Below, one piece after another: positions 44,578 through 56,252 of a DNA stretch of 64,000 nt. The notes under the pieces were generated by a model. It saw only the letters and a list, made by a program, of their open reading frames with translations, was not told the DNA's origin and did no database searches. The stretch is from Butyriboletus loyo (taxonomy: Eukaryota; Basidiomycota; Agaricomycetes; Boletales; Boletaceae): contig JBBPSI010000011.1 of NCBI GenBank assembly GCA_038093515.1, positions 62,001-126,000 on the forward strand. The letters run 5' to 3'. A program made the position numbers and the translations under genes. Position 1 is the stretch's first letter. Each line of letters starts with the position of its first letter.

Positions 44578-45020
44578 TCATGATGATGGTGCAAGGATGG
44601 TGAAGGACGGGCTCCAGTTGCCAGAGTCACCAAAGACTATAAAAAATGCGCAAGGTTACATGTTGCCTTGGATAGACCCTGTCGGAGAATCGACTTACGA
44701 ACAACCATCCAGTCGTTGTCGGGCTGGGAGTCTGCCGGAATGGTTACATTGACCTCCCCGGCACTCAAGGAGAAGCCTTGCGCAAGGGGAGATGCTTGGG
44801 TTGCATTGTCATGGCGCAAATAGACCATGCCCTGGGGATTCGTGACCTGAGAGGGCTCGGAAGAGGTACTCCAGGTGACGGTATAAGTTTGGCCGGCGAC
44901 CCAGACGGCGCTGGCGTCTGGATAGGTGATTTGCGGCACCCATACATCGCGAATCGCGACAGGGAGTGCAGAGACGAGAGACAGAAGCGAGAATATGGAG
45001 GTGAGAAGGAAGAAGAACAT
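44578..45020 (-). CDS. Short secreted Kre9/Knh1-like domain protein, copy B
   Basis: Two exons like copy A. Signal peptide MFFFLLTSIFSLLSLVSALP, then VWVPQITYPDASAVWVAGQT, YTVTWSTSSEPSQVTNPQGM, VYLRHDNATQASPLAQGFSL, SAGEVNVTIPADSQPDNDWM, an intron after the first base of a codon (GTAAGT donor), and LFGDSGNWSPSFTILAPSS at the C-terminus. The domain is one Ig-like Kre9/Knh1 module; the mature protein is near 110 residues with no Ser/Thr stalk or GPI signal. It is closer to the family consensus (LFGDSGNWS) than copy A. The gene is divergent to DBP10, 198 bases between start codons. Confidence 0.86.
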
Positions 45021-45084
45021 CGTGAAGGTCGTGGGTCGTGAAGACGCAAGGGGAATGAGGAAGGGAGATGGGGGATGATGAGAG

Positions 45085-45091
45085 TTTTATA
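45085..45091 (-). promoter_or_regulatory. TATA box (TATAAAA) of Kre9-like gene B
   Basis: The minus strand reads CTCTATAAAACTCTC 65 bases upstream of the ATG, matching the element before copy A. Confidence 0.6.
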
Positions 45092-45217
45092 GAGGGAAGG
45101 GCGCAGGGGCACAGCCAGACCGGTTCGTGCAGTGACAGATCGGGCCCTGCAGGGTCCACGCAAAGTCCACCTCACCGGGTCTACCCTACCGCCGCTGCCA
45201 TCTCCGGAGCATCGCCA

Positions 45218-48200
45218 ATGGTGTCCCTCAAACGGAAAAGATCCATCGATGGTGACTATCACCCGGACCATGGCTTTTCCATCGTCCCGGATGATGACGA
45301 AGACATCGACATAGTCTCTGCGTTGACCAGTAACAGAGCTACACAGCTTGACGAGGGAACTGACGAGGAGCTCGATGAATTCATTCACGACGCCATCGTC
45401 AAGAGGAACGTCAAGGGTGGCACACATTTGCTCAAGAAAATAAAGAGAAAAGGAATGGGAAAGGGCGATGTCGGCGGGGGCAGTTTCCAAAGCATGGGTC
45501 GGTACTACTCCCCAGCTTCGTCCGTCCTCCCTCACACCTGCCAGGTCTCCATCCGCTCCTGCTTCGTGCACTGACCCTTCAGGGATATCGTACTCCAACC
45601 CCAATCCAGCGCACAACTATCCCCTCCCTTCTTGCCACCCCCCCATGCGATCTTGTGGGCATGGCTCGCACAGGTTCAGGAAAGACCCTCGCATACATGA
45701 TCCCCTTGGTACAACGTCTCAGTGGTCGTCATGCCCATGTCTTTGGCGCACGCGCAGTTATCCTCGTACCAGCTAGGGAACTCGCCCTCCAGGTCGTCAG
45801 AGTCGGCAAAAGCCTTGCAAAAGGCTGGAAAAGTGAGGCGGTGCCTCACGCCGGTGACGGCCACGACGGCGATGACGACAACTCTAAAATGGGATCGGGG
45901 GAGAGTCTCCGGTGGGGTCTGATCGTGGGTGGTGAAAGCATGGACGAACAGTTCGAGATGATCAGTGGAAATCCGGATGTGTCAGTTGATCCTTTCCGAA
46001 TCCCATGTTCTGCACCTAACATTCACCGGATAGAATCATTGCAACTCCCGGTCGTCTTCTCCACCTTATTGTCGAGATGTCCCTCTCGCTTGCTTCAGTT
46101 CAGTATGTCGTCTTCGATGAGGCCGACCGTCTTTTCGAACTCGGGTTTTCTACCGCCTTGTCCGAGATTCTCGCCCGCCTTCCTTCGTCACGTCAAACCC
46201 TCTTATTCTCCGCCACCCTGCCGAAATCCCTCGTCGAGTTCGCGAAAGCTGGCTTGCGGGATCCAAAACTCGTCCGGCTTGATGCAGAATCCAAAATAAG
46301 TACCGACCTCCGGATGGCCTTCTTTTCCGTGAAGCAATCCGAAAAAGATGCCTGCTTGCTCTCACTCCTGAGGGACGTCATCAAAGTTCCATTTACCACT
46401 AACGAACGATCTGAAGGCGATGGCCTCAGCAAGGACTCGAAGGGTAAAGGCAAAGCAAAGGTAAAATACCCTACCCACACGGCACCCCACCAGACTCTTG
46501 TGTTCGCAGCCACGAAGCATCACGTCGAGTACCTCTCAGCCCTTCTCACTGCCGCAGGTTACGCCGTCTCTGCTCTCTACGGGTCTCTTGTGCAATCCAC
46601 GCGGACTTTTCAAATGTCCCAATTCTTAGCAGGAAAGACACAAATTCTGGTCGTCACAGACGTCGCCGCGCGTGGGCTTGATATTCCAATTCTCGAGCAC
46701 GTCATCAACTATGACTTCCCTGTTGGCGCGAGAATATTTGTCCATCGTGTGGGGAGAACAGCACGTGCAGGGAGAAAGGGGTGGGCATGGAGTTTTATTA
46801 CGCACAGCGAAGCCGCGTATCTATGTGATCTACAACTCTTCCTCGCGCGGCCGTTACTTGGCGTCGCCGCTCACCCACCATCCGTCCGAGCCTCGGAGGA
46901 GCCGTACACGCAATCACTCATACTCGGTCCCTTTCCGCGGGACGTGGTCGATGCCGAGGTCGAATACGTCCGCACTCTACATGCAGCACACCACAGTTTG
47001 CCCAGCCTCCGCGGCGTCATGGATCGCGGTCAATCGATGTATGAGCGAAGCCGAGGGAAAGCGAGCGCTGCGAGCTATCAACGAGCCAAGGAAATGGCAA
47101 AGTCAGCGGGCGGGTGGGCTGGGGATGCCCAAGGGGTACATCCAGTATCGTCACTCATGCGGCATGCAAAGGCGGAAAAGGGTGAGGACATCACGTCAGT
47201 TGACGAGGAGAGAAAGAGAGAGGATAAAAGACTCGCAATGGTTCGGGCTGTGGGTGCGTTCAAACCTGCAGAAACCGTCTTCGAACTTGGGACGCGAGGT
47301 AAAGCGGGAACTGCGAATGCCGCGTTGATGAAGGAACGTAGGAAGGCGCTGGCAAAAGCGGCAGAGAGAACTGTGGCGCCAGCATCATCATCCGGAGCTC
47401 CTCAAGCCGTTGGAGCGGGAAACGAAGATACATTACTGCAGGGCAGCGTCGATATGGAGATGGCCGATGAAGAGGACATTGCGGTACGCACGGCCCGTTA
47501 TGTGACCAATGGCTCAGGCTCACGGATTCTGCAGGCTGTATTCGAAACTTCGAACAAAGAGAAGGGAAAAACTAACTATCGCGACGAGGAGTTCTACATG
47601 TCGCACTATCACAAGGACGCCCACACCGAAAAAGGGTATGTCTCCTAGTATCTCACGCATATCGCTTGCTGAGCCGGCAAATTACCAGATACTCGCTTAC
47701 TGACGGGGCTTCTTCGTTCGCCGCACAAGCCTGTGGGGCTACATTTGATATCACCGGGGACGTCACAGTGACCGAGAGACAGCGACACAGAATGGCGTGG
47801 GACAAAAAGAAGAAAAAATTCATCAAAGGAGATGGCAGTGGCGCAGATAACATCAAACTCGTGCGGACGGAGAACGGAACACGGCTTCCTGCTACCTACC
47901 GGAGTGGCCGCTTTGATGAATGGAAGAAGAAGTCGAAAGTGACTATTCCAAAGATTGGAGAACGGGAAGCAGAGCGACCTGCTTCTTTACGTGCAAGTGG
48001 TGGAAGGCGATGGAGGCACAACAAGGTCTCTGAGGCGAAGCCGCTTGACAAACTTTCCAAGGGCTACGAACGAAAATTGAGGCAGCTCAGGAAGAAGGAT
48101 ACCGGTGGAGATGGCGAGGGTTCACAAGCACGGCCGGTCAAAAACACTGGGAAAGTGTCAAAGAACAGCGGCAAACGGCTTGGAGAAAAGAGCATCCGGC

Positions 48201-48307
48201 GTATCAAGAGTGAAATCAAGACAGTCGATCAGATCCACAAAACTCGTAAAATTGCGGAGAAGAGACGGGTGAAGAACGCCCGGCCGAGCCGAAAAAGTAA
48301 AAGATAA
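45218..48307 (+). CDS. DBP10: ATP-dependent RNA helicase DBP10 (DEAD box, ribosome biogenesis)
   Basis: Nucleolar helicase for 60S subunit assembly. Start MVSLKRKRSIDGDYHPDHGF with an acidic stretch (DDDEDIDIVSAL), then the Q motif in GYRTPTPIQRTTIPSLL. Motif I is ARTGSGKT, Ia PARELALQ, Ib ATPGRLLHL (after an intron), II is DEAD in VVFDEADRLFELGF, III is SAT in LLFSATLPKSL. Motif V is TDVAARGLDIP and VI is HRVGRTARAGR. The C-terminal DBP10CT region is present: NYRDEEFYMSHYHKDAHTEK, then SLTDGASSFAAQACGATFDI, then a Lys-rich tail ending KSKR. Introns fall at about 45495-45575, 45980-46034 and 47637-47693. The stop is 14 bases from that of the convergent TGT gene. Confidence 0.95.
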
Positions 48308-48321
48308 TATACATTGTGTAT

Positions 48322-50161
48322 CTACTTGCCGATGTTGCCACTAACCATCTCCTTGTCCATCAATGCAATATCCGAATACTCCCACTTTGCACCTGATCCA
48401 GGTATCACAGGAACGTCTTCACCTTGGAGTAAGTCGACGCCAACACTTCTTAGGGCATTGATGCACCACTCAGGGTATCCCTGGTCACCAAAATAATTCT
48501 TGAAGAACGTCCGAAGGTACTCAGGGAATATTCCTTCCACGATCGCATCTCGGGCCCCGCCCATCAGCTGTGCCTGGAACACCAAGTTGTGCTGCGTCAG
48601 TGCTGTGAGCAGGCCGTTAGAATGAAACGGTAATTAGAGGCGAAGCCAAGATACCGTGCGCTCCTGCGGTCTCGATCGTGACAATGTGATGAAGCATTGC
48701 ACGAGGCGTCCCAGCCATACATATCGGGCAGGGACAATTGTCGTCGATTCGATCCAGGCTCTTTGCATGCTTTCTCAGCCCTGGTCAAGGATCAATACTT
48801 TGTCTGATAGGGGTACCATGCACGTACGAAGGTTCAGTGGACCCTTGAAAGTCAAGGCGACCCCAAATCTAGCAGTCCGAGTAGGGAATACGCAATCCGC
48901 CTGAGGAAGGTCATCAGTACTCCCAGGATGGCTGCGTTGGTAGAATGTACCATGTCCACGCCTAGCGCTACACAGACCAGAAGATCTGTGGTAGCGGACA
49001 ATTAGGTGCGACTGAATCGGAAGAGTGATGCGATATTGACCTTCCGCAAAGCCAATACCCATTGAATACCGTGGTCCTGATTGGCAACATGAAACCTTAT
49101 GTTGTGCAGCGTGTGAAGGAGGCTTACGATCGAATGGCAGTCTGTCCGTACATTGTTTGATACTGCGGGTGGTGAGAAGATTGTACAGGTAGTCGCGTGG
49201 GTGATCCTTACATCCTCCAGAACACATCTGGACACAATCCAGGCGGAAGTTATATCCCGAGTGACCGCAGAACATACCTTTCTCTTCACCTCCACTTAGG
49301 CCACCTATGGCAAACCCAGCTACGTGATCCTTCCTCTCTACCATAGCATCCAGGCACTTTTCACGTAGAGTGGGGTGCAGCCCGCCTTGAACTATCGCAA
49401 ATAGATTTTGCCTGTCCTGCCGTCCTGATCGTTCATGTTGCTTGATGCATCGATCAAGCCACCGGATGGATCGCTCCATGGCTTCCGCTACTCGGGGCCC
49501 GACGGTAAGACTACTGACTAGGCTTTGTGAGGAAATTAGTTATATGTCAGACCCCGTAAACGCACCGACGTCATCTAGTTGCATAATGATATCTGCACCA
49601 ATGGAGTGCTGTATTGAAATGCTCTCTTCTGGCTAAGAATGCATCAGCCGCGCTTGACACGCATGTAGTGGGCAATTTACAGTGAGCATGGTGGGCTTGC
49701 CGGTGAAAGGGCTAGAAAAGAGTGCTCCTTCCTCAGTGATCGTCGTGAACTTGCCAAGAGAGACAAGTTGGAAACCACCACTATCCTAGATCAGGAAAGT
49801 TGTTCAAGAAACACGGCAGAGAGGAAAGAAGCACTCGCTGTCAATATATTCCGATGCCATCCTTGGAATATGTGTGCCCCGCCTGCTTCATCAAGCACCT
49901 TGGTCCCCGGTCTCAGATTTAGGTGGTATGCGTTGTTCAAGATGAGAGTGATCCCAAGAGATTCGACTTGTTGTGGTGTTAGCCCTTTGATCGTAGCTTG
50001 GGTGGCGACTGGCATGAAGGTCGGCAGCATCGTGACACCATCTCGAAGCATAGATTTGTCTGGCGTCGATTTCCAAGAGGCCAGGGTTACTCACGAGCGA
50101 GCTTCATGCGACAGACACGAGCATGTGTCGTGTGACATCGTGCAATGACTTCGAACTCCAT
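48322..50161 (-). CDS. Queuine tRNA-ribosyltransferase catalytic subunit (eukaryotic TGT, QTRT1-like)
   Basis: Exchanges guanine-34 for queuine in GUN-anticodon tRNAs. Start MEFEVIARCHTTHARVCRMK. Then TLPTFMPVATQATIKGLTPQ, LGITLILNNAYHLNLRPGTK, AGGAHIFQGWHR and the DSGGFQ loop (substrate pocket), EESISIQHSIGADIIMQLDD, the FAIVQGGLHPTLREKC loop, FAIGGLSGGEEKG, and the nucleophile aspartate in ADCVFPTRTARFG. The zinc site is C-P-C-P-I-C in DDNCPCPICMAGTPRAMLHH, with the histidine further on. The tail AQLMGGARDAIVEGIFPEYL matches eukaryotic members. Yeast lacks this pathway but many filamentous fungi keep it, using salvaged queuine. Many short introns. Confidence 0.93.
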
Positions 50162-50808
50162 CCTGGCGATTTGAACCCCCAACAAAGCGATAAAGTAACA
50201 GTTGACCGAAGAGTAGAAGAAAAAGGGATGTCGCGGGCACTGTCTCTCGACTTGGTGAAGATCGATGTCGGTCCCCAAATTCAATATTGTCCTCATTTTT
50301 ATCACAACGACAACACAACGCTCTGTCGTCAAGCTATACACCTCTTATATCATGCCAAGCAAGTTTTCACTGTTGGTAGAATCGCTACCATTCAAGTCCG
50401 GATGCCAAAGAAATCAAGGCCGTACTCGGATTCACCCAGTGTTTGGAAGGGAATGGTGTTGGGGAGCTCAGCTACTCGAGGTAGACTCGAAGCCTATGGA
50501 GCTTGGCTTTAGTGTTATCGTCCTGCAGTGTTAGAACCTTTGCGCTCGAACGCACCCGCGACTTGAATTTCTTCAGCGAGTCGACCTACTCATGTCACCA
50601 ATCACCGAGTCGATCGAAGGAAGAGTTTGCATTTTATAGGTTGATGCCAATGAGAGGTATACCAACTGGTTCAGATCCAAGGAGTGTAGCTATCATTTTC
50701 AAGTACATCAGAGAGGTTCGTGGCAGTGCAACTGATGCCCACTAAGATCAGTTCTTTCGAACGCCCGCACTTTTCTTGTCTGAAAGGAGTGGAACGGTGT
50801 CGTGTTAG
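50162..50808. other. Divergent upstream region of TGT (-) and MSY1 (+), with unassigned protein-like tracts
   Basis: 647 bases between start codons. On the plus strand, AKEIKAVLGFTQCLEGNG (about 50404-50457), FGREWCWGAQLLEVDSK in another frame, and VDANERYTNWFRSKECSYHF (about 50640-50700) read like protein, but I could not join them into one consistent gene. Possibly a small spliced gene or a decayed one; otherwise promoter DNA. Confidence 0.3.
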
Positions 50809-52595
50809 ATGTCCCGTCTTGCCCGTTTTTGCACTCGCTCGTTCCCTAACAACACAAAAAATGTGTCTTTGTCTCAAAGGCATTTCCACAACGGCAGGAA
50901 TCTCGTCCAAGAGCTCAGTGCCAGGCAGTTCGTAGCTAATGTAACGCGGTGAGCAGACTCATGTTTCCCAGCTCCTCACTGACAGCGAGTCTCGTATCAG
51001 CCCGGATGATCTCAAGAAACACCTCGAGCAGCCTCGCACCGTCTACCTTGGAATAGACCCCACTGCAAAATCACTCCATGCAGGGCATCTTCTTCCCTTG
51101 CTTTGTCTGCTGCATTTTCAGTTGTTTGGCAGCAACGTGATTGTGCTTGTAAGTAATCAAACGACAGTGCAACTGGTACTCATCCTTTCGTGGCTCATTA
51201 ACCCTAGATAGGTGGCGCGACAGGCTTGGTTGGAGATCCTTCGGGGCGTATGACTGAACGCCAGCTGGCTGAGAAGACACAGATTGAGCTGAACACACTG
51301 AAGCTCACCCAAGCTATCCAGAAATTCTTCAGTAGCGCGGCCACGTACGCAAGGCACAGATTGCCAACTCAATCGTCCACCCTACTTGAGGTGCAAGTTC
51401 TGAACAACCTCACATGGCTCAAGAATGTCAACTTGCTCGATTTTCTACGTACAACTGGCATGCATTTCCGAGTGAATAATATGCTTACGAGAGATAGGTA
51501 TACTTTTCACTCATCATCACTATCCATCTGACTTGGCATTGGCAGTGTGAAGACGCGAATGAGTACTCAACAAGGTATCTCCTTCACCGAGTTCACCTAT
51601 CAGCTCCTGCAAGGTTACGACTTTTATGAGCTGTACAGAACCCATGGCTGTACCATCCAAATCGGTGGATCCGACCAATGGGGAAACATCTTGTCCGGCG
51701 TAGAACTTATAAACAAAGTTGAACATAGTTCACTCTCCGGCGAAGATATCGCGAAGGAGAAAGGCTTTGCATTGACAACTCCTCTTTTAACCACGTCGCG
51801 GGGGGAGAAATTCGGCAAGAGCGCGGGGAACGCTATCTGGTTGGAACACGACCTGACCAGTTGCTTTGACTTCTACCAGGTCTGTCCAGCCCTTTATACG
51901 ATACCCGATGTTAATTCTGCGACCGCAGTTCTTCATGCGAACTAGTGACTCGGACGTCGAGAATTATCTCAAACTGTTCACGCTGTTACCTGTAGAGGAG
52001 ATATCTACCGCCGTGCACGATCACCAGGTATCACACTTTCTTGGTTCTTTCCGCTAACGCGATTCTAATCATTACTAGGCATCTCCAGAACGTCGTATTG
52101 CACAAAAACTACTAGCAGAGGAAGTCACATTAATGGTTCATGGCAGTCAGTCACTCAGTCTCGTAAACCTTGACTGTGACTGATGAAACTTTTACCGTCA
52201 GAGGATGGACTAGACGCAGCCAGAATAGCGACTCAAGTCCTCTTTGGCGTGGATTATACTACGTTAAACGCCGAACAGATCATCAAGTCACTGAATGGTG
52301 ATCCCCGACTTGTGTTTTGCACTGAGGAAGAGATATTCAATACCTCGTTACCGAATCTTGTCGCGAAACACCAGCTCGCATCATCAAAATGTAAGTCTTG
52401 CAACTGTATCTACAATGCTTAACTAACCACCTTATAGCGGCAGCACGTCAGTTGGCTCAAGCAGGTGGATTATACCTCAACAACAAAGCACAACGCGATG
52501 CTGGCTTCCTTTTGACCCGAGAGGCCCTCATCGGCGGCAAGGTGGCCATTGTGCGGGCTGGAAAGGACAACCATCGAATTTTGGCGCTGAGATGA
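50809..52595 (+). CDS. MSY1: Tyrosyl-tRNA synthetase, mitochondrial
   Basis: Charges mitochondrial tRNA-Tyr. Exon 1 starts [20 protein letters not shown], an Arg/Ser-rich presequence, then [16 protein letters not shown], joined across an intron to [20 protein letters not shown]. The class Ic signature HIGH appears as HAGH in [26 protein letters not shown] follows. The tyrosine pocket includes [12 protein letters not shown] and [12 protein letters not shown]. The KMSKS loop is KFGKS in [17 protein letters not shown]-terminal S4-like RNA-binding domain ends at [17 protein letters not shown] and the bacterial-type C-terminal domain indicate the mitochondrial enzyme rather than the cytosolic one. 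The ATG was set by extending the frame upstream of the intron. Confidence 0.93.
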
Positions 52596-55239
52596 ACTAG
52601 CTCCTATTTCTCTATTACGGATGTTAATGCCAACCAATAGTTTTCCAACGAGTATGCTTAATTACAATCAAGTTTTGTACGTGAATCTATCCAGGTGCCT
52701 CATATCCAACATAACTGCAGGTATTTTCTGGTTGGACGGCTTTTGGGTCTGACTGAGCAGATACAACTAGTCATCTTGTAAAGACACCCGTTTGAATAAG
52801 AGCGCAAGGTCCTATTGCCAGTGGAGAGTTTAGTGCGCGATTGCGAAAGCAGAGTATAGTCTCTTACGACGACAAGAGAAGACATGCTCAAACGCCGCTG
52901 ACGCAACTGGATCTCATTATGATCAGTTCCATAAATAGCGTGACTTGGAGTAAATGTGTCGCTGTCCTAAATCCGTCGTTTGTTCAGAGATCACAGACAT
53001 TCCAAAGCAATTGCTCACTAGATATAGGGTGTTTATTGGAAGTGGTCCATCGTGCTCATCTTCCCGAGTTGCAGCCTGTTCGACGCAGATTCACGATAAG
53101 TGCTTCCCAGCAACAGAAAGCGAGGGAAAGGTATCCCACCATAATCCTCTCACGAACTGACGGCTTCACTCTCGGGTAAGGATGAAATCTTAGAAGGTAC
53201 GAAGAACGGTAGGCTGGAAGCCGCCCAGTGTCCATTGGAATGTTAAGAAGGTGGTAGGAACGAGAGCTAGAGGCGTGCCCAGCTTCAAGACACGGAAGTA
53301 GGCAAGTCAGACCACGAAAACAAGGGAAAAGGCCCCATTTGTAGTCGAACTCAGACTCCGTGTCCCGCCAGGGTGCTGTGACGGCAAGACCGCACCAAAC
53401 GCGCATCCTCGCGCAACCTGTGACGGCCATTGCCAATGTTTCGTTTGTGCCGCGTCGATTTGCTTCCGCAGAACAGTGTCAACAAGCAGCCATGCGCCAT
53501 ACCAGCGCTGCTTGTTGGCAATTTTCTGACGAGTTTTGACCTCCAGTACCCCAAATTGACGAAGGTCTTGGAGCTTGGCGAAACCGCTCAAAATTGGAAC
53601 ACCGCCGGCTAGAGAGAAAGAACGTTGAGTGCATCCGCAGTGGTCAAGAATGATCTCCGCCATCAAGCACACCAGTGACCGAATTGGTGCGCCTTCACAG
53701 ATTTAAATACTGATGACTCTCAACCAGGCCCGGGGTGCGGGACATACCGCGGGTGGGGGGGTTGGGGCGTGACATTGTCACAGACAGGGGACTTGTCACG
53801 TCACGCCGGAGACGCGCAGGCAAGTTGATCTCGACCACGATAATCCAACTGTACAACTCAACGTGTGTCCGTCAAGCCCTTCAAAAAAACAGCAAGTCAT
53901 TTGTGTGAGGTAGTATGACCGCAAGACTGCATCACCCACCTTGGCCACCTCAAGGAATTGGCGAGATTCGACATTCAAGTGGGACATGCGGCTGACGGCG
54001 AACCGTCCATCAACTAGCCAACCAGATGTCCCCCCCTCGTATGAATGTATTGGAGTGAACCAAGACACTCACTCGACAGTTTGACATGGCCAAAACCTCA
54101 GAGCCCCATGGTATTGTACCGTGACCTCCACCTCCACACACGGGTGGTGAACAAAACGCAAAAAGCCTCAACGGGCGCGAGTGTGGCACCAGTAAGTGTC
54201 GAACGAACAAGACGTGTGTATGACTTGCTGCGATCAAGAGCATGGGATTTTTCACCGTACGATTGCCTTTACAAAATTGTTCAAGACGACCCGTCTTCGA
54301 TCTGTTGGTACTGTGGATGTTTGCCGTGCACAAGAACCGACTGGCACAGTGCGCAAAGGGGATAACTTTGGAGCTCGTCAAGACGGTGAGCGTCCCCCGA
54401 ACCAAAGAAGAGGCGTCGAATAGTGGTGACTTTGGGCGCAAGAGCCGTGCGATTAATGGCTCGCAAATGAGCTGTCTTTTGAACAAAGAAAAGGGAAGAA
54501 TTGACGAGTGGAACGGTTGCTCGGTTGTACCCTGGCGTGGTGACAACTCCGCTCAATGGGTTCCCTCCAAACAAAATTCCACATGCCACAATTGGTTGGT
54601 TTTTTTTAAACCCCAGCGCGTTCCTTGTCTTTGGCATCTCCCAGCCATCCTTGTCGTCTGAGTTGGGGACCATCGAATCTGATTGCCATCGCCCCCGCTC
54701 TTCCTCTGAGGACTTCCATTGATATCAGAGACGCAATGTCATTTTCGAATCAGTCCACATTCTGTTCAGCCTCGGGCTTCAGTGTCTGGCAAACCTCTCC
54801 AATTCTTACCAAGAACATGCAGTCCAGGATACCAACTGATCGAGATCACAGGCGTCGGTGAGTTCTTAACTTGATCGACAGCCAGACGACTCACTGCATC
54901 ACATCGACAGAATACCAAGTCGCGCCGTGTACTCAACAGTCACTAATGGCCCATCGTGTCTCCTTCGAGGCTTGAGCTTCAAGCTTCAGAATGCATCGCA
55001 TTCGTACACCCGGCCCAAGAAATGGCGCGAGCTGGACTCTCCCATGGTGGACGAGATGTTTAGCGAGGATGTCGATCACGGACAGTCACTTAGGAATGTC
55101 GGTGGAGTCGCAAGAGTCATCCACACCATCGCCAGATCGAGCATTCCCCAACTATAAAAGTCCCTGTAAACCAGCCAACGAACGCCCCATTTCCTGTCCT
55201 TTACCCGCTCATATCGTATCTGCAACCACTCTCACCCAC
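52596..55239. other. 2.6 kb gene-poor tract
   Basis: No frame here shows a family I recognise. Open frames exist on both strands, the longest about 178 codons on the minus strand (54010-54546), but overlapping frames on the opposite strand are as long and none has typical domain motifs. A G-rich stretch (about 53730-53770, with a run of seven G and TTGGGG) stands out. This could be a decayed mobile element, a long regulatory region, or carry an unrecognised fast-evolving gene. Confidence 0.4.
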
Positions 55240-56010
55240 ATGCAAGATCCAAAAAAAGAGATAGCCAACATTGTCCGCACGCTCTGCACGACACGCGATG
55301 CGAACGAGTTGGAAGAAACTATCACGAGCTACTTCCTCCCGGACGCGAAGTTTTCGCATCCACTGTGCAAGGCTAACTCCCGAAACGAGATTCTCGGTCT
55401 CTTTCAATGGTACAGGCTCGCTAGTCCGGAGACGCAGATCCAGATCCCAAGCGTCAGTGAGTATTCAAGCTCTGAAAGCTGATGGGTCATCAGCTGACAT
55501 CCGTATCGTGCACAGTGTACGACGCCGACTTGAACATTCTCGTCGTTGAAGTCAAGGAAAAATTCAACGTCTGGTTTAATCCTCTTCCAAGCAAAGCTGG
55601 CAGGTGAGTTCACTTTTCTCTTCCCCTTTAAGCCGCTGACTCACTTCTCCTTCCTTGTGAAAGGATGGTTGTCCGAATGCAGTTGCGGAAAACGAGTGGA
55701 CTACACTATATAATGATGGAGGAAGACCTTACACATCCTATGGTGCGACCTATCTATGTGACATTGCGGTTTCGGCTGATCATTTTTTTTGCAGGATCAA
55801 ATTGGGTTTGTCGCCTCCCCCCTCCTGCCCCTCGTAGCAATTTATCTCAGGCTTGGCTGCCTTCTCTCGAATCTGGGCGCGTGTGTCTTCAGGACTGTCG
55901 GGTTGAACTCGGGTCTCCGGGGTGGTACCGTTAGCTATACAGGGCTACTGGAATCCGCTGGATTAGCCCAAACACCTAAAGACAAGGCCAACGGAAGTGC
56001 TAAAGAATAG
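55240..56010 (+). CDS. SigF-like NTF2-like domain protein (fungal)
   Basis: Four or so exons. MQDPKKEIANIVRTLCTTRD, ITSYFLPDAKFSHPLCKANS, RNEILGLFQWYRLASPETQI, VMYDADLNILVVEVKEKF, VWFNPLPSKAGRMVVRMQLR and MMEEDLTHPM form an NTF2-like alpha+beta fold as seen in fungal proteins called SigF-like NTF2-like. A hydrophobic segment (FVASPLLPLVAIYLRLGCLL) near the C-terminus probably anchors it in a membrane, followed by a short polar tail ending NGSAKE. No enzyme activity is established for this family. The start is the first ATG before the conserved D-P-x-x-E-I motif. The family call is from memory of these motifs. Confidence 0.78.
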
Positions 56011-56252
56011 AGTAAGTGACCAATATATGTCGTAATGGTTGGCCAAGGTTCCGTAGTAGTTCGGTACTAGTAGTATAGATATACATTGTCTTGTATTGCA
56101 GCGGGAGATCCTGAGTAGCCTCGGAGGGCATGCTGTGTAACAAGTAAAGTAGAGCCTGAGGTACACGCGCCGACTTTGCATGAAGCTGCCAATATCATCA
56201 AGGCATTTGGACGCGGATATTTCCTTGAATCCACTTTTACACTGGCAAGACA

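Larger units (their letters stand above)
44445..45420. repeat. Tandem duplication, unit 2 (Kre9-like gene B plus the 5' end of intact DBP10)
   Basis: Partner of the unit at about 42840-44205, in direct orientation. Here the helicase side is intact and continues into full-length DBP10 beyond the duplicated part. Boundaries are approximate and set by where visible similarity fades. Confidence 0.7.

Noticed and set aside
45218..45495. Kre9-like gene B and DBP10 as overlapping transcription units
   Set aside because: They are divergent with 198 bases between start codons; long antisense frames across the DBP10 start are shadows.
53307..53672. 121-codon minus-strand frame as a gene
   Set aside because: No recognisable motif; overlapping frames of similar length in other phases; a TATTTAAA upstream is not enough support.
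54010..54546. 178-codon minus-strand frame as a gene
   Set aside because: A 139-codon frame on the opposite strand covers much of it; no domain, signal peptide or splice logic.
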